Positions 35,308 through 44,012 of a stretch of 64,000 bases of DNA are shown one piece after another. The notes under the pieces are model-generated. The model saw only the letters and a program-made list of their open reading frames with translations, ran no database searches and had not been told where the DNA came from. The stretch is from PLanc-01 sp035342095 (lineage in GTDB: Bacteria; Planctomycetota; Phycisphaerae; Sedimentisphaerales; Anaerobacaceae), in the NCBI GenBank assembly GCA_035342095.1, contig DAOQWL010000007.1, positions 1 to 64,000 of the forward strand, read 5' to 3'. How positions within the stretch are numbered: the first letter of the stretch is position 1; every line of letters begins with the position of its first letter. The position numbers were made by a program, and so were the translations under genes.

Positions 35308-37320
35308 ATGAAAGTATCCGTCAACTGGCTTCGCGACTACGTGGAGATCGACCTCTCGGCCGAGCGGATCGCCGAGATCCTGATGAACCTGGGCCTGCCC
35401 TGCGAAGGGATCGAGCAGACGGCCGACGACGCGGTGATCGACGTGGAGGTGACGAGCAACCGCGGCGACTGCCTGAGCCACATCGGGATCGCCCGGGAAC
35501 TGGCTGCGGCGACCGGCAAGACGCTCCGGCTGCCCGACGTGCATCTGGAGGAGATGGATCGTCCCGCGTCGGATTTCGTCTCGGTGGAGATCCGCGAGCC
35601 GGCCGCCTGCGCCCGGTACACCGCCCGGGTCATCGAAGGCGTCAAGATCGGGCCTTCGCCCGACTGGGTCGTCAAGCGCCTGGAAGCGGTCGGCATGCGG
35701 AGCGTCAACAACGTCGTCGACGCGACGAACTACGCGATGATGGAGACGGGCCAGCCGCCTCATGCGTTCGACTGCGCGACCATCGAGGGCGCCAGGATCA
35801 TCGTGCGAAAGGCAACGCCGGGCGAGCAGCTCGTCAGCATCGACGGGACGAAGTGCGAGCTGACGCCGGAGATGCTCGTGATCGCCGACGCCAATCGCCC
35901 TGTGGCGCTGGCAGGTGTCATGGGCGGATTACAGACGGAAGTGAAAGACGGAACCACGACGATCCTCCTGGAGGACGCCTGGTTCGACCCGGTTACGATC
36001 CGTACGACCTCGCGCCGGCTCTCGCTGCCGTCGGAGGCGTCGTTCCGGTTCGAGCGGATCGTGGACGTCGAGCGGATCGACTGGGCCTCCCGCCGGACCG
36101 CGCAGCTCATCGTGCAGTGGGCGGGCGGCAGGGTGGCCAAGGGCGTCGTGGACGCCTATCCTCGTCAGCCCAAGCCCAGGCAGGTCCGCATGAGATTGTC
36201 CCGGCTCAGCAAGCTGCTCGGCATCGAGGTGCCCCAGGAGGCCGCGATGAAGATCCTCGCGGCGCTGCAGTTCGAGCCGCGATGGGAGGATGGGTCGATC
36301 CTCTGCACCTCGCCCACCTGGCGGAGCGACATTTCTCGGGAGGTGGACCTGATCGAGGAGGTCGCCCGGGTGTACGGCTACGACAAGGTCGGCACGCGGA
36401 CGCGGATTCAGATCGAGGCCCGGCCCGCCGATGCCCGACAGAAGCTCTCCGAGGCGATCGGGACCTTCCTGAACGGGTGCGGCTACTACGAGACGGTCAA
36501 CGTGACGTTCGTCGACCGGGGCGTCGCGGACCTGTTCGTCGCGCCCGGCGCGGGACACCTGGCTGTCCGCGATGTCACTCGCAAGACGGGCAACCTGCTG
36601 CGCCAGACCCTCCTGACCTCGCTGCTGGAGGTGCTCAAGACGAACGTGAACGCGAGGAACCTGCCGTGCTGCATCTACGAGATGGCGGACACGTTCGTGC
36701 CGTCGGGGGCCTTGGGCTCGCTGCCGACGGAGCGGACGAAGGTTGCGCTGGTGACCGACGGTTCCTTGCGGCAGCTTCGCGGGGCGGTCGAGGGGCTGGT
36801 CGGGAGCATCAACCGCACGGCGGACGTCCGATTCGAGCCGATGGAGCTGGTCTGGGCCGAGGTGGGGGCCCGGATCATGGTGAACGGGCGCGAGATCGGC
36901 CAAGCCGGCGTATTTGCGGATGCCATTCGTCAGAAATTCGACCTCAAGGACCTCGCCCCCTGCGGGGCCGAGCTGGACTTCGAAGAGCTGGCGGCCCTCA
37001 AGAGCGGGCCGATCAAGATCCGGCCCATCCCTCGCTTCCCGGCCATCGATCGCGACTTGTCCATCCTCGTTCCGGAACAGACCGCCTGGGTGCAGATCGC
37101 GCAGGCGGTCGAGAGCGTCGCGCCGGCCGAGCTGGAGGAGACCCGCTTCGTGGACATCTACCGCGGCAAGGGGATCGCCCCCGGCGTCAAGAGCGTCACG
37201 CTCTCGCTTCGGTTCCGCGACGACGACGGCACGCTCACGCACGACGCGGTGGACCGCCACCAGGCGGCCATCCTGGAGAGCCTGGCCAAGGCGGTCGGCG
37301 CCGAGCTGCGGACCGTGTAG
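35308..37320 (+). CDS. pheT: phenylalanyl-tRNA synthetase beta subunit, short form
   Basis: The beta subunit of PheRS, 670 residues against about 790-800 in E. coli. It starts normally (MKVSVNWLRDYV) but goes from GLPCEGIEQTADD straight to VIDVEVTSNRGDCLS, skipping about 110 residues that form the EMAP-like tRNA-binding domain. The B3/B4 editing part (VGMRSVNNVVDATNY, GQPPHAFD), the B5 part and the C-terminal anticodon-binding FDX-ACB domain (FPAIDRDLSILVPE) are present. The ATG at 35308 is preferred to the GTG at 35299. pheS is not next to it, unlike the usual pheST operon. Confidence 0.9.
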   Translation: MKVSVNWLRDYVEIDLSAERIAEILMNLGLPCEGIEQTADDAVIDVEVTSNRGDCLSHIGIARELAAATGKTLRLPDVHLEEMDRPASDFVSVEIREPAACARYTARVIEGVKIGPSPDWVVKRLEAVGMRSVNNVVDATNYAMMETGQPPHAFDCATIEGARIIVRKATPGEQLVSIDGTKCELTPEMLVIADANRPVALAGVMGGLQTEVKDGTTTILLEDAWFDPVTIRTTSRRLSLPSEASFRFERIVDVERIDWASRRTAQLIVQWAGGRVAKGVVDAYPRQPKPRQVRMRLSRLSKLLGIEVPQEAAMKILAALQFEPRWEDGSILCTSPTWRSDISREVDLIEEVARVYGYDKVGTRTRIQIEARPADARQKLSEAIGTFLNGCGYYETVNVTFVDRGVADLFVAPGAGHLAVRDVTRKTGNLLRQTLLTSLLEVLKTNVNARNLPCCIYEMADTFVPSGALGSLPTERTKVALVTDGSLRQLRGAVEGLVGSINRTADVRFEPMELVWAEVGARIMVNGREIGQAGVFADAIRQKFDLKDLAPCGAELDFEELAALKSGPIKIRPIPRFPAIDRDLSILVPEQTAWVQIAQAVESVAPAELEETRFVDIYRGKGIAPGVKSVTLSLRFRDDDGTLTHDAVDRHQAAILESLAKAVGAELRTV

Positions 37321-37374
37321 GCAAGGCGGCGTATGGGACGCTTCGCGTTTGTCGTGTGCCCGTGAGGGCATCTC

Positions 37375-37492
37375 TTCGAGACCGAGGAAGAGAACGCCTG
37401 ACGGCGTCACTACGAACGGAAGATGCGTACCGACTTCGGACGCCACGTCTCCTCTGGGGCCCGGATGCTTCACTTCGTTCAGCACGACAATC
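37375..37492. repeat. composite dispersed repeat
   Basis: It contains the AACGCCTGACGGCGTCACT palindrome and then about 70 nt (37424-37492: GAAGATGCGTACCGACTTCG, GACGCCACGT, GGATGCTTCACTTCGTTCAG) that recur almost unchanged at 52407-52475. It lies just after pheT. Confidence 0.65.
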
Positions 37493-37644
37493 CTGCGTGG
37501 GTGCGGGAGAATCCGGTCTCACCTGCTTTCCAATGCCTCGCGATTTCCTGAAGAGAAGACGCGCGAGGAGCCGATAACACAGTGGACGAGCGCCGCGACG
37601 GCGGGGCTCGTGTGTGGGGTACGCCGCAGGTCGCCCAGATTTCC

Positions 37645-37673
37645 TTGACCGAGCGGCGCGGATTTGTTATATG
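37645..37673 (+). promoter_or_regulatory. promoter of the 6S RNA
   Basis: TTGACC (37645-37650), a 17-nt spacer and TATATG (37668-37673), with TG one base before the -10 (extended -10). The predicted start is near 37680, where the 6S closing stem begins. Confidence 0.65.
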
Positions 37674-37680
37674 TAGATTG

Positions 37681-37880
37681 CGGGCTGACCCCTGCAGTGT
37701 TCGTATTCAGGGCGTGTATTTGAAGGAACCGATACCCGTACTGAGGGAGGATCAGGCCTTGACGGGCCGAACATGCCTGCCAGCAGGAAGTTTGGACGCA
37801 AGCAACGATCTGCCCACTTGAAGTAATGGGTTCCCTTCAATCGCCCCTTTTACGGCACAGGTGGAGGTGAGCTGGCATAT
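37681..37880 (+). ncRNA. ssrS: 6S RNA
   Basis: A stable RNA that binds sigma70-RNA polymerase and mimics an open promoter. The 5' part CCCCTGCAGTGTTCGT and the 3' part ACGGCACAGGTGG pair, extended by GGCT with AGCT, to make the closing stem. The sequence ACATGCCTGCCAGCAGGAAG and CCCACTTGAAGTAATGGGTT align well with GCATGCTCGG..CCGAGAAG and the CACCTTGAAC..AGGGTTC apical stem of E. coli 6S. About 200 nt is the normal length. It has its own extended -10 promoter and ends just before a strong intrinsic terminator. Exact ends are approximate. Confidence 0.8.
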
Positions 37881-37888
37881 AAGAAAAG

Positions 37889-37915
37889 GGCCTGTGTTTG
37901 CGCAGGCCTTTTTTT
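37889..37915 (+). terminator. intrinsic terminator of the 6S RNA
   Basis: GGCCTGTG-TTTG-CGCAGGCC forms an 8-bp stem (one G-U) with a 4-nt loop, followed by seven T. It is the clearest intrinsic terminator in the window. Confidence 0.9.
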
Positions 37916-38096
37916 CGTTTCCTCGTGACATCGTCCTCGTCTGCTTTATCGGGCACAGGGACATTCGACGCCCGCAAATCCTGGACCCTTTTGAGGTTAA
38001 GCAATCCCCTTATCCTGCCGATGACAACGCAGGGCTTGCCCGCGTCGGTTGAGGGGGGCCTGTTTCGTACGGACGATTGGATAGTGAGGAGATGAA

Positions 38097-40697
38097 ATGC
38101 CGAGTGTTCGAAGTTTCACGGTCCTGCCGGCGCTGCCCGAATCCCTGATGGAACTGGATGTTCTCGCGAGGAACGTGGTCTGGTCCTGGAATCCGCAATT
38201 CGTGGAGTTGTTCAAGAGGATCGATCCGGCCCTCTGGGCCTCGTGCGGTCACAATCCCGTGAAGCTCCTCGGCACCGTCTCGCAATCCCGATTGGAGGCG
38301 CTGTCGCAGAGCGAGAGCTTCCTCAACGAGCTGCGCCGCGCGTCGGAGACGCTGGCGGAGTACATGCAGGCGTCGACCTGGTACCAGAAGGTCTGCAGCG
38401 ACAACCCCGACGCGGTGATCGCCTACTTCAGCGCGGAGTTCGGACTGCACGAATGCCTGCCGATCTACGCAGGCGGCCTGGGCATCCTGGCGGGCGACCA
38501 TCTCAAGAGCGCATCGGACCTGGGCATCCCGCTCGTGGGCATCGGCCTGATGTACCAGACGGGCTACTTCCGCCAGTATCTGAACCTCGACGGCTGGCAG
38601 CAGGAAGCGTACCACGAGAACGACCTGTTCAACATGCCGGCCTCGCTCGTGCGCGACTCGGGCGGCCGGCCCATAACGATCTGGGTGGAGTATCCGGGAC
38701 GCTCGGTCGAGGCGCAGATCTGGTGCATCGACGTCGGCCGGCTCAAACTGTATCTGCTCGATACGAACATCCCGTCGAATTCTCCCGCGGATCGCATGGT
38801 GACCAGCAGCCTCTATGGCGGCGACCGCGAGCTGCGGATTCGCCAGGAGATCCTGCTGGGCATCGGGGGCTTGAGGGCGCTGGCGGCGATGGGCATCGCG
38901 CCGTCGGTCTGTCATATGAACGAGGGACATGCGGCGTTCATGGCCCTCGAACGCATTCGCCAGACTCGAGGCGCCACGAACATGACGTTCGAGGAGGCCG
39001 TCGAGGCCACGAAAGCGGGCAACGTCTTCACCACGCACACGATCGTCAAAGCGGGGCTCGATGAGTTCGAAGTGGACCTGATGGACAAGTACTTCGGCGG
39101 CTACTACCCCCAGCTCGGCGTGGACCGCCGGCAGTTCCTGGCCCTGGGCAGGATTCTGCCCGACGACGAGAACGAGCCGTTCAAGATGCCCGTGCTCGCG
39201 ATCAAGCTCAGCAGCTACCTCAACGGCGTCAGCAAGCTGCACGGCCAGATCTCCCGCGAGGTCTGGGGCTCCTTGTGGCCCGGACTGCCGTCCCGAGAGG
39301 TACCGATCGTTTCGATCACCAACGGGATTCATCTCAAGAGCTGGCTGTCGGACGAGGTCGCTTCTCTCTACGAGCGGTACATCGGACCGACGTGGTCGTC
39401 CACGGTCTTCGACAAGTCGAGCTGGGAACAGGTGGACCACATCCCGGACGAGGAACTCTGGAGCGGGCACCAGCGGTGCAAGGACCAGTTGATCGTTTTC
39501 GCCCGCAAGAGGCTCATGGCCCAGATGCAGCGCCGGGGCACCTGCCAGGGCGAACTGCGGCAGGCGGAGGAAGTGCTCGATCCCGAAGCGCTGACCATCG
39601 GTTTCGCCCGACGGTTCGTCGCCTACAAGCGAGGCGACCTGCTCCTGCGCGACGCGGAGCGTCTCATCCGGATGGTCAACGACACAGATCGGCCTGTGCA
39701 GTTCATCTTCGCCGGCAAGGCGCATCCGAAGGACAATGCGGGCAAGGAGATCATCCGCAATATCGCCCATTTCACCTCCCAGGACGCGGTCCGGCGGAGG
39801 ATCGTCTTCCTCGAGGACTACGACATCGACGTCGCCCGATTCCTCGTGCGAGGCGTCGACGTCTGGCTGAACAATCCGAGACGACCCATGGAGGCCAGCG
39901 GCACCAGCGGCATGAAGGCGGCCGCCAACGGCGTCTTGAACCTCAGCACCCTGGACGGCTGGTGGTGCGAAGGCTATATCCCCGACGGCGGCTGGGTGAT
40001 CGGGGCCGGCGAGAACTACGAGAACCTCGAGTACCAGGACAGCGTCGAATCGCAGGCCCTGTACAACGTGCTGGAGAACGAGATCGTGCCGCTGTTCTAT
40101 GCCCGATCCGCGGACAACCTGCCTCGCGGGTGGATCGCCAGGATGAAGGCCTGCGTCAAGTGGGTGGCGCCGCGGTTCAACACGCACCGCATGTTGGCGG
40201 AGTACACCCGGCGGTTCTACTGTCCGGCGGCGACCCGATATCACCATCTGACCTCCGGGGCAATGAGCAAGGCGAAGGCCTTCGCGCGATGGAAGTCCGA
40301 GATGCGACAGGCCTGGTCGCAGTTCGCGGTCCGCGAGGTGATCCTGAACGCCGCCAACGGCAACGGGGGCGAGCAGTTGAATCCGCGCCAGCCGCAGTTG
40401 AAGGTGGGGACGGAACTGGCGGTGCGAGCGCTGGTCAACCTCGGGCGGGCCCAGCCGCGAGATGTCAGCGTCGAGCTCTATCACGGCCCGACCGATTCCT
40501 GGGGCAACATCCGCGACGGAATGGCGATTGCCATGACCCACGAGCAGAAGGCCGGCGACAACGGCGACCACTGGTTCACCGGACGCATGGAATGCCGTGC
40601 GACGGGCCAGCATGGGGTGGCCGTGCGGATTCTCCCCAACCATCCGGACCAGAGCAGCCCGTTCGAGATGGGCCTGATCCTGTGGGAGAGGAACTGA
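38097..40697 (+). CDS. glgP: alpha-glucan phosphorylase (GT35, TIGR02094 type)
   Basis: An 866-residue PLP-dependent enzyme releasing glucose-1-phosphate from glycogen or maltodextrin. The N-terminal DUF3417 segment (VWSWNPQFVELFKRIDP) and AYFSAEFGLHECLPIYAGGL are diagnostic of the TIGR02094 subgroup, which differs from the classical muscle/E. coli type. The PLP lysine is K607 in EASGTSGMKAAANG. The C-terminal 120 residues form a beta-rich extension with NGNGGEQLNPRQPQ. GAGGA lies 7 nt before the ATG. It follows the 6S RNA terminator by about 180 nt and stands opposite a convergent PTS EIIA gene. Confidence 0.93.
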   Translation: MPSVRSFTVLPALPESLMELDVLARNVVWSWNPQFVELFKRIDPALWASCGHNPVKLLGTVSQSRLEALSQSESFLNELRRASETLAEYMQASTWYQKVCSDNPDAVIAYFSAEFGLHECLPIYAGGLGILAGDHLKSASDLGIPLVGIGLMYQTGYFRQYLNLDGWQQEAYHENDLFNMPASLVRDSGGRPITIWVEYPGRSVEAQIWCIDVGRLKLYLLDTNIPSNSPADRMVTSSLYGGDRELRIRQEILLGIGGLRALAAMGIAPSVCHMNEGHAAFMALERIRQTRGATNMTFEEAVEATKAGNVFTTHTIVKAGLDEFEVDLMDKYFGGYYPQLGVDRRQFLALGRILPDDENEPFKMPVLAIKLSSYLNGVSKLHGQISREVWGSLWPGLPSREVPIVSITNGIHLKSWLSDEVASLYERYIGPTWSSTVFDKSSWEQVDHIPDEELWSGHQRCKDQLIVFARKRLMAQMQRRGTCQGELRQAEEVLDPEALTIGFARRFVAYKRGDLLLRDAERLIRMVNDTDRPVQFIFAGKAHPKDNAGKEIIRNIAHFTSQDAVRRRIVFLEDYDIDVARFLVRGVDVWLNNPRRPMEASGTSGMKAAANGVLNLSTLDGWWCEGYIPDGGWVIGAGENYENLEYQDSVESQALYNVLENEIVPLFYARSADNLPRGWIARMKACVKWVAPRFNTHRMLAEYTRRFYCPAATRYHHLTSGAMSKAKAFARWKSEMRQAWSQFAVREVILNAANGNGGEQLNPRQPQLKVGTELAVRALVNLGRAQPRDVSVELYHGPTDSWGNIRDGMAIAMTHEQKAGDNGDHWFTGRMECRATGQHGVAVRILPNHPDQSSPFEMGLILWERN

Positions 40698-40709
40698 GCG
40701 TGCCGCGAG

Positions 40710-41168
40710 TTACTTGGTCTCTCGTTCGCTCAGGAGCTCGTAGGCGGCCTCGGCGGAAGTCGCTCTCTCCAGGGCGGCCTTGAAATCGACGTCGAGCATG
40801 AGCCGGCTGATCCTCGCCAGCGCCTGGATGTGAGGACCCGTCTGATCCTGCGGAGACACCAGCAGGATCACGATAGACACCGGTTTGCCGTCGACGCTCT
40901 CGAAATCGATCGGGGACGCGGCCACCCCCAGGGCCATCACCAGCTCTTTGACCGCCGTACACTTGCCGTGCGGAATCGCGATGCCCGAGCCGATGCCGGT
41001 GCTCCGGGTCCGCTCGCGCGTGAAGACCGCGTCGATGACCGTCTGTCGGTTCTGGATCTGCTTGTTCCGGTCAAGAACGTCGATCAGCTCCGTGATGACG
41101 GCGTCCTTGTCCTTGCCCTCCAACGGGATCTTGACACACGTTGGCTGTAGTATCTGCGTCAGAATCAT
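40710..41168 (-). CDS. PTS EIIA component (PtsN/fructose type)
   Basis: A 152-residue phosphotransferase protein of the EIIA-Fru/Ntr superfamily. The phosphorylated His is H67 in GIAIPHGKC; VKELVMALGVAASPIDF and ILLVSPQDQTGPHIQALA are typical. No EIIB/EIIC gene is nearby, so it is likely regulatory, as with PtsN. The ATG at 41168 (MILTQILQP) gives the family start; GTG at 41195 is the alternative. It has a good promoter (41220-41248) and is convergent with the phosphorylase gene, ending 12 nt away. Confidence 0.85.
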   Translation of the reverse strand: MILTQILQPTCVKIPLEGKDKDAVITELIDVLDRNKQIQNRQTVIDAVFTRERTRSTGIGSGIAIPHGKCTAVKELVMALGVAASPIDFESVDGKPVSIVILLVSPQDQTGPHIQALARISRLMLDVDFKAALERATSAEAAYELLSERETK

Positions 41169-41219
41169 CTCACGAACGACCAAAGAAACCCACACTCATT
41201 GTTTCGGAACGAGTCAGGG

Positions 41220-41248
41220 AGTATATCTGGGGGCCATCGCGCTGCCAA
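41220..41248 (-). promoter_or_regulatory. promoter of the PTS EIIA gene
   Basis: On the minus strand TTGGCA (41243-41248), a 17-nt spacer and TATACT (41220-41225); predicted start near 41213, about 45 nt before the ATG at 41168. Confidence 0.65.
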
Positions 41249-41299
41249 GTATTTTATTTTACGAAATGAACCGCGCGGATTCCTGTCGATATCATAGGC

Positions 41300-42760
41300 A
41301 TGACCAGGCAGTCCGGCCTGCCGGCGGGCGGTCCCATCGGTCCTCCGCGGCAGGGCGGCGCCGGTCTCGGGAGTCGGGCGGTGACCCAGGACGACAGCAA
41401 GAGAATTGAGAGAATCCGCGAACGGATCAAGGAGTTCCCGACCGGGCCGGGGGTGTACTTCATGAAGAGCCCCGACGACGTCGTGCTCTACATCGGCAAG
41501 GCCAAGTCCCTGCGATCCCGCGTCGGCAGCTACTTCCAGCCCTCCAGCAACCTGGAAGCCTCCCGCGGGCCGCACATCGCGGAGATGGTCAGCCGGGTCC
41601 ACACGGTCGATTGCATCGAGACCGAGAGCGAGGTCGACGCCATGCTCAAGGAGGCCCGCCTGATCAAGGACATCCGTCCGCCGTACAACATGGACCTGAC
41701 GGACGACAAGACGTTCCCCTACCTGGAGATCGCGGTCCGCGAGGACTTCCCTGGCGTCTACATCACCCGCAAGCCGCAGGAAAAGGGGACCATTCTGTTC
41801 GGCCCGTTCACGAACGTCCGCGATCTTCGCGACGTCCTCGTCGAGCTGCAGAAGATCTTCCGGTTCCGCACGTGCGGCCTGGAGATCGATGCGGATGACC
41901 CGAAGCGGCGATTCTTCCGCCCGTGCCTGTTGCACAGCATCCATCAATGTACGGCTCCCTGTGCGGCCCGGATCGAGAAGGCCGAGTACCGCAGGACGGT
42001 CAAGGACCTCGTCCGCTTCCTGCGGTCGAAGCGATCCGCGGTGCTGCGAGAGATGCACGAGCAGATGACCGCGGCGTCGAAGCACCTGGAATACGAGAAG
42101 GCCGCGATGCTCCGCGACCGCATCCGCCTGATCGAGAGCCTGGACCAGCGAGGCACGCCGGACGAGCACGTCCAGCCGGAGGTCTTCGCCGCCGACCCGA
42201 CGGAAGGGCTCATCAAGCTCCGCGACATCCTCCAGACGCCAGCCCAGGTCCGCATCATCGAGGGGATCGACATCGCCAACATCAGCGGCGCCGAGGCGGT
42301 CGGCTCGCTCGTCAAGTTCATCGACGGCCGGCCCTTCAAGGCCGGCTACCGGCGTTTCCGCATCAGGACCGTCAAGGGCATCGACGACTACGCGATGATC
42401 GCGGAAGTGGTCCGGCGCCGCTACAAGTACGCCCTGCGCGGCGAGGAGCTCTGGCCCGATCTGATCCTCATCGACGGCGGCTTGGGCCACCTGCACGCCG
42501 CCCAGACCGCCCTTGCGGCCATGATCGACGAGGCGGTCGCGGCGGGGGGGGCAGATCTCCAGAGACCGCACACGAAGATGGCCTCGATTGCCAAACGCGA
42601 GGAGGACATCTACCTCCAGGGCGCCGCGGCGCCCCTGAAGCTGCCCGCCAACTCGCCGGTCCGCAAGCTCCTGCAATATGTCCGCGACGAGGCCCACCGT
42701 TTTGCCCAGCATTACCATCACCTCCTCCGCACGAAGAAGATGCTGAACGAGAACCCCTGA
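41300..42760 (+). CDS. uvrC: UvrC-like excinuclease subunit lacking the C-terminal HhH domain
   Basis: A 486-residue (from ATG 41300) nucleotide-excision-repair endonuclease; usual UvrC is about 600. The GIY-YIG domain (PTGPGVYFMKSPDDVVLYIG), Cys-rich segment RPCLLHSIHQCTAPCAARI, UVR motif (YEKAAMLRDRIRLIESL) and the RNase H-like domain with EGIDIANISG and DLILIDGGLGHL are present. It stops after DEAHRFAQHYHHLLRTKKML, exactly where the tandem helix-hairpin-helix domain normally follows. The first 27 residues look non-conserved; a GTG at 41381 with GGGAG 8 nt upstream may be the real start. Confidence 0.87.
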   Translation: MTRQSGLPAGGPIGPPRQGGAGLGSRAVTQDDSKRIERIRERIKEFPTGPGVYFMKSPDDVVLYIGKAKSLRSRVGSYFQPSSNLEASRGPHIAEMVSRVHTVDCIETESEVDAMLKEARLIKDIRPPYNMDLTDDKTFPYLEIAVREDFPGVYITRKPQEKGTILFGPFTNVRDLRDVLVELQKIFRFRTCGLEIDADDPKRRFFRPCLLHSIHQCTAPCAARIEKAEYRRTVKDLVRFLRSKRSAVLREMHEQMTAASKHLEYEKAAMLRDRIRLIESLDQRGTPDEHVQPEVFAADPTEGLIKLRDILQTPAQVRIIEGIDIANISGAEAVGSLVKFIDGRPFKAGYRRFRIRTVKGIDDYAMIAEVVRRRYKYALRGEELWPDLILIDGGLGHLHAAQTALAAMIDEAVAAGGADLQRPHTKMASIAKREEDIYLQGAAAPLKLPANSPVRKLLQYVRDEAHRFAQHYHHLLRTKKMLNENP

Positions 42761-42788
42761 CCGCTCCGTGGCAGGTCACGGAGTCCGT

Positions 42789-43727
42789 CTACCTGGCCGC
42801 GTTCTTCTCGCAGGACGAGGCGATCAGCTCCCCCGACCGATAGGCGGGGAAGTAGTCGGTCTGGGCGATGCCCCGGGCTCTCACGATTTCGTCGTACTGA
42901 GCCCGATCGAAGATGCGACCGCAGAGATAGGCGGGTTTGGTCCCGGAGGACCACTGCCGTTTGAATTCGGCCAGGCCGGCCTTCTCGTCGTGGCGACTGC
43001 CCGCAGGCCCGGCGAAGTCGATCCATCGCACCTTGCCGACGAAGTGCCGAATCGCCGACCAGTACAGCGCGTAGGCCGCGCGCAGCGCGTACCCGGTCGC
43101 GTCCGAGCACGCCAGGTGGCTGTAGGCGACGTCTCCCTGGACGTACCAGGCCATCATTCCGACCGTGTCGCGCCCGCTGACGGCGCGGAACATCACGAGA
43201 CCCGGGACCTTCATCTGCGTGAGGAAAGCCTCCGGGGAGAATCGGTGCAGACCGCGGAGGTCGTGTCTGCGAATCAGACAGCCATAGAGTCGGACCCAGT
43301 CGGCGAGGTAGTCGGTCGGATGGGGGCATAGTTCCACGTCGAGCCGGCGCAACGCGGCCCGGGCGTTTCGCTGGGCGCTCTTGCTGACCGTCTGCTCGAT
43401 GGGGCACTGCGTATCGAGCACGTAGTGCTGCTTGAAGACGATCATGCGATCGGGGAAACACTCGCGAAGTTGCGCTTCCGTGTAGTCTCCAAAGGGATCG
43501 GCTACGAGGCAGACGGACACGAGATCCGAGGCCAGCGCGTCCAGATCGCCTTTCAACGCCGACCAGTCCCGGCACGCAGACAGCGGGTAGCACCCCATGG
43601 CGTCCCGACAAGTCGAGCCGGGAATCGCTCGTTCGAGGAGCCAGACGCCGCTGCGCGGCAGCTCGCGGGGCAGGCCGTAGGCCGCCAGCGACTTGGCGTA
43701 GTCAGGATGGAGATAACCGGTCAGCAT
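42789..43727 (-). CDS. GNAT/FemAB-like acyltransferase family protein
   Basis: A 312-residue cytoplasmic protein with no membrane segment. The central part, IEQTVSKSAQRNARAALRRL, and FRAVSGRDTVGMMAWYVQGD to AYALYWSAIRHFVGKVRWIDF, resemble the double-GNAT FemAB/acetyltransferase-6 families that attach amino acids or acyl groups in envelope polymers. KAGLAEFKRQWSSGTKP is the usual end pattern (GLxxFKxxWG). It is unrelated to neighbours uvrC and recQ by operon (convergent with uvrC, divergent from recQ). Substrate unknown. Confidence 0.7.
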   Translation of the reverse strand: MLTGYLHPDYAKSLAAYGLPRELPRSGVWLLERAIPGSTCRDAMGCYPLSACRDWSALKGDLDALASDLVSVCLVADPFGDYTEAQLRECFPDRMIVFKQHYVLDTQCPIEQTVSKSAQRNARAALRRLDVELCPHPTDYLADWVRLYGCLIRRHDLRGLHRFSPEAFLTQMKVPGLVMFRAVSGRDTVGMMAWYVQGDVAYSHLACSDATGYALRAAYALYWSAIRHFVGKVRWIDFAGPAGSRHDEKAGLAEFKRQWSSGTKPAYLCGRIFDRAQYDEIVRARGIAQTDYFPAYRSGELIASSCEKNAAR

Positions 43728-43972
43728 AGGATCTCAGTACATATTTCGGCTGCGGAGGGGTGAGGCATTACGCGCCTGCCTGTCTTCCCCGCATGGACAC
43801 AGGTACAAACCGGATCGGGCGACAGCATGGGCGTGCGTCGGCGACTCGCAACGTGCCCTTTCTTGGAGAGTTGTCCGATAATCACGCAGGAGCATAGACC
43901 TGTTTTCCGATCGGAACACCATGATTGGCTTTCTGTACGACAAGAGGTCTGTCCTGTCAAGGCGGCGGCCTG

Positions 43973-43978
43973 TATAAT
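43973..43978 (+). promoter_or_regulatory. -10 element of recQ
   Basis: A perfect TATAAT; the -35 region at 17-nt spacing (TGTCCT) is weak. A start near 43985 would leave the ATG at 43977 outside the transcript and so supports the TTG at 44013 as the recQ start. The rest of 43728-44012 shows nothing else. Confidence 0.5.
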
Positions 43979-44012
43979 GGGCAGCCTTGGAGACCATAGG
44001 AGACCACGGCAT

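Noticed and set aside
37582..37821. A 79-codon plus-strand open frame
   Set aside because: It crosses the promoter and first half of the 6S RNA and has no coding character.
38010..40643. Long minus-strand open frame opposite the phosphorylase gene
   Set aside because: The plus strand encodes a textbook phosphorylase; the antisense product has no recognisable motif.
43827..44012. Upstream extension of recQ
   Set aside because: It would require translation from before the -10 element at 43973; the extension has no homology-like sequence.
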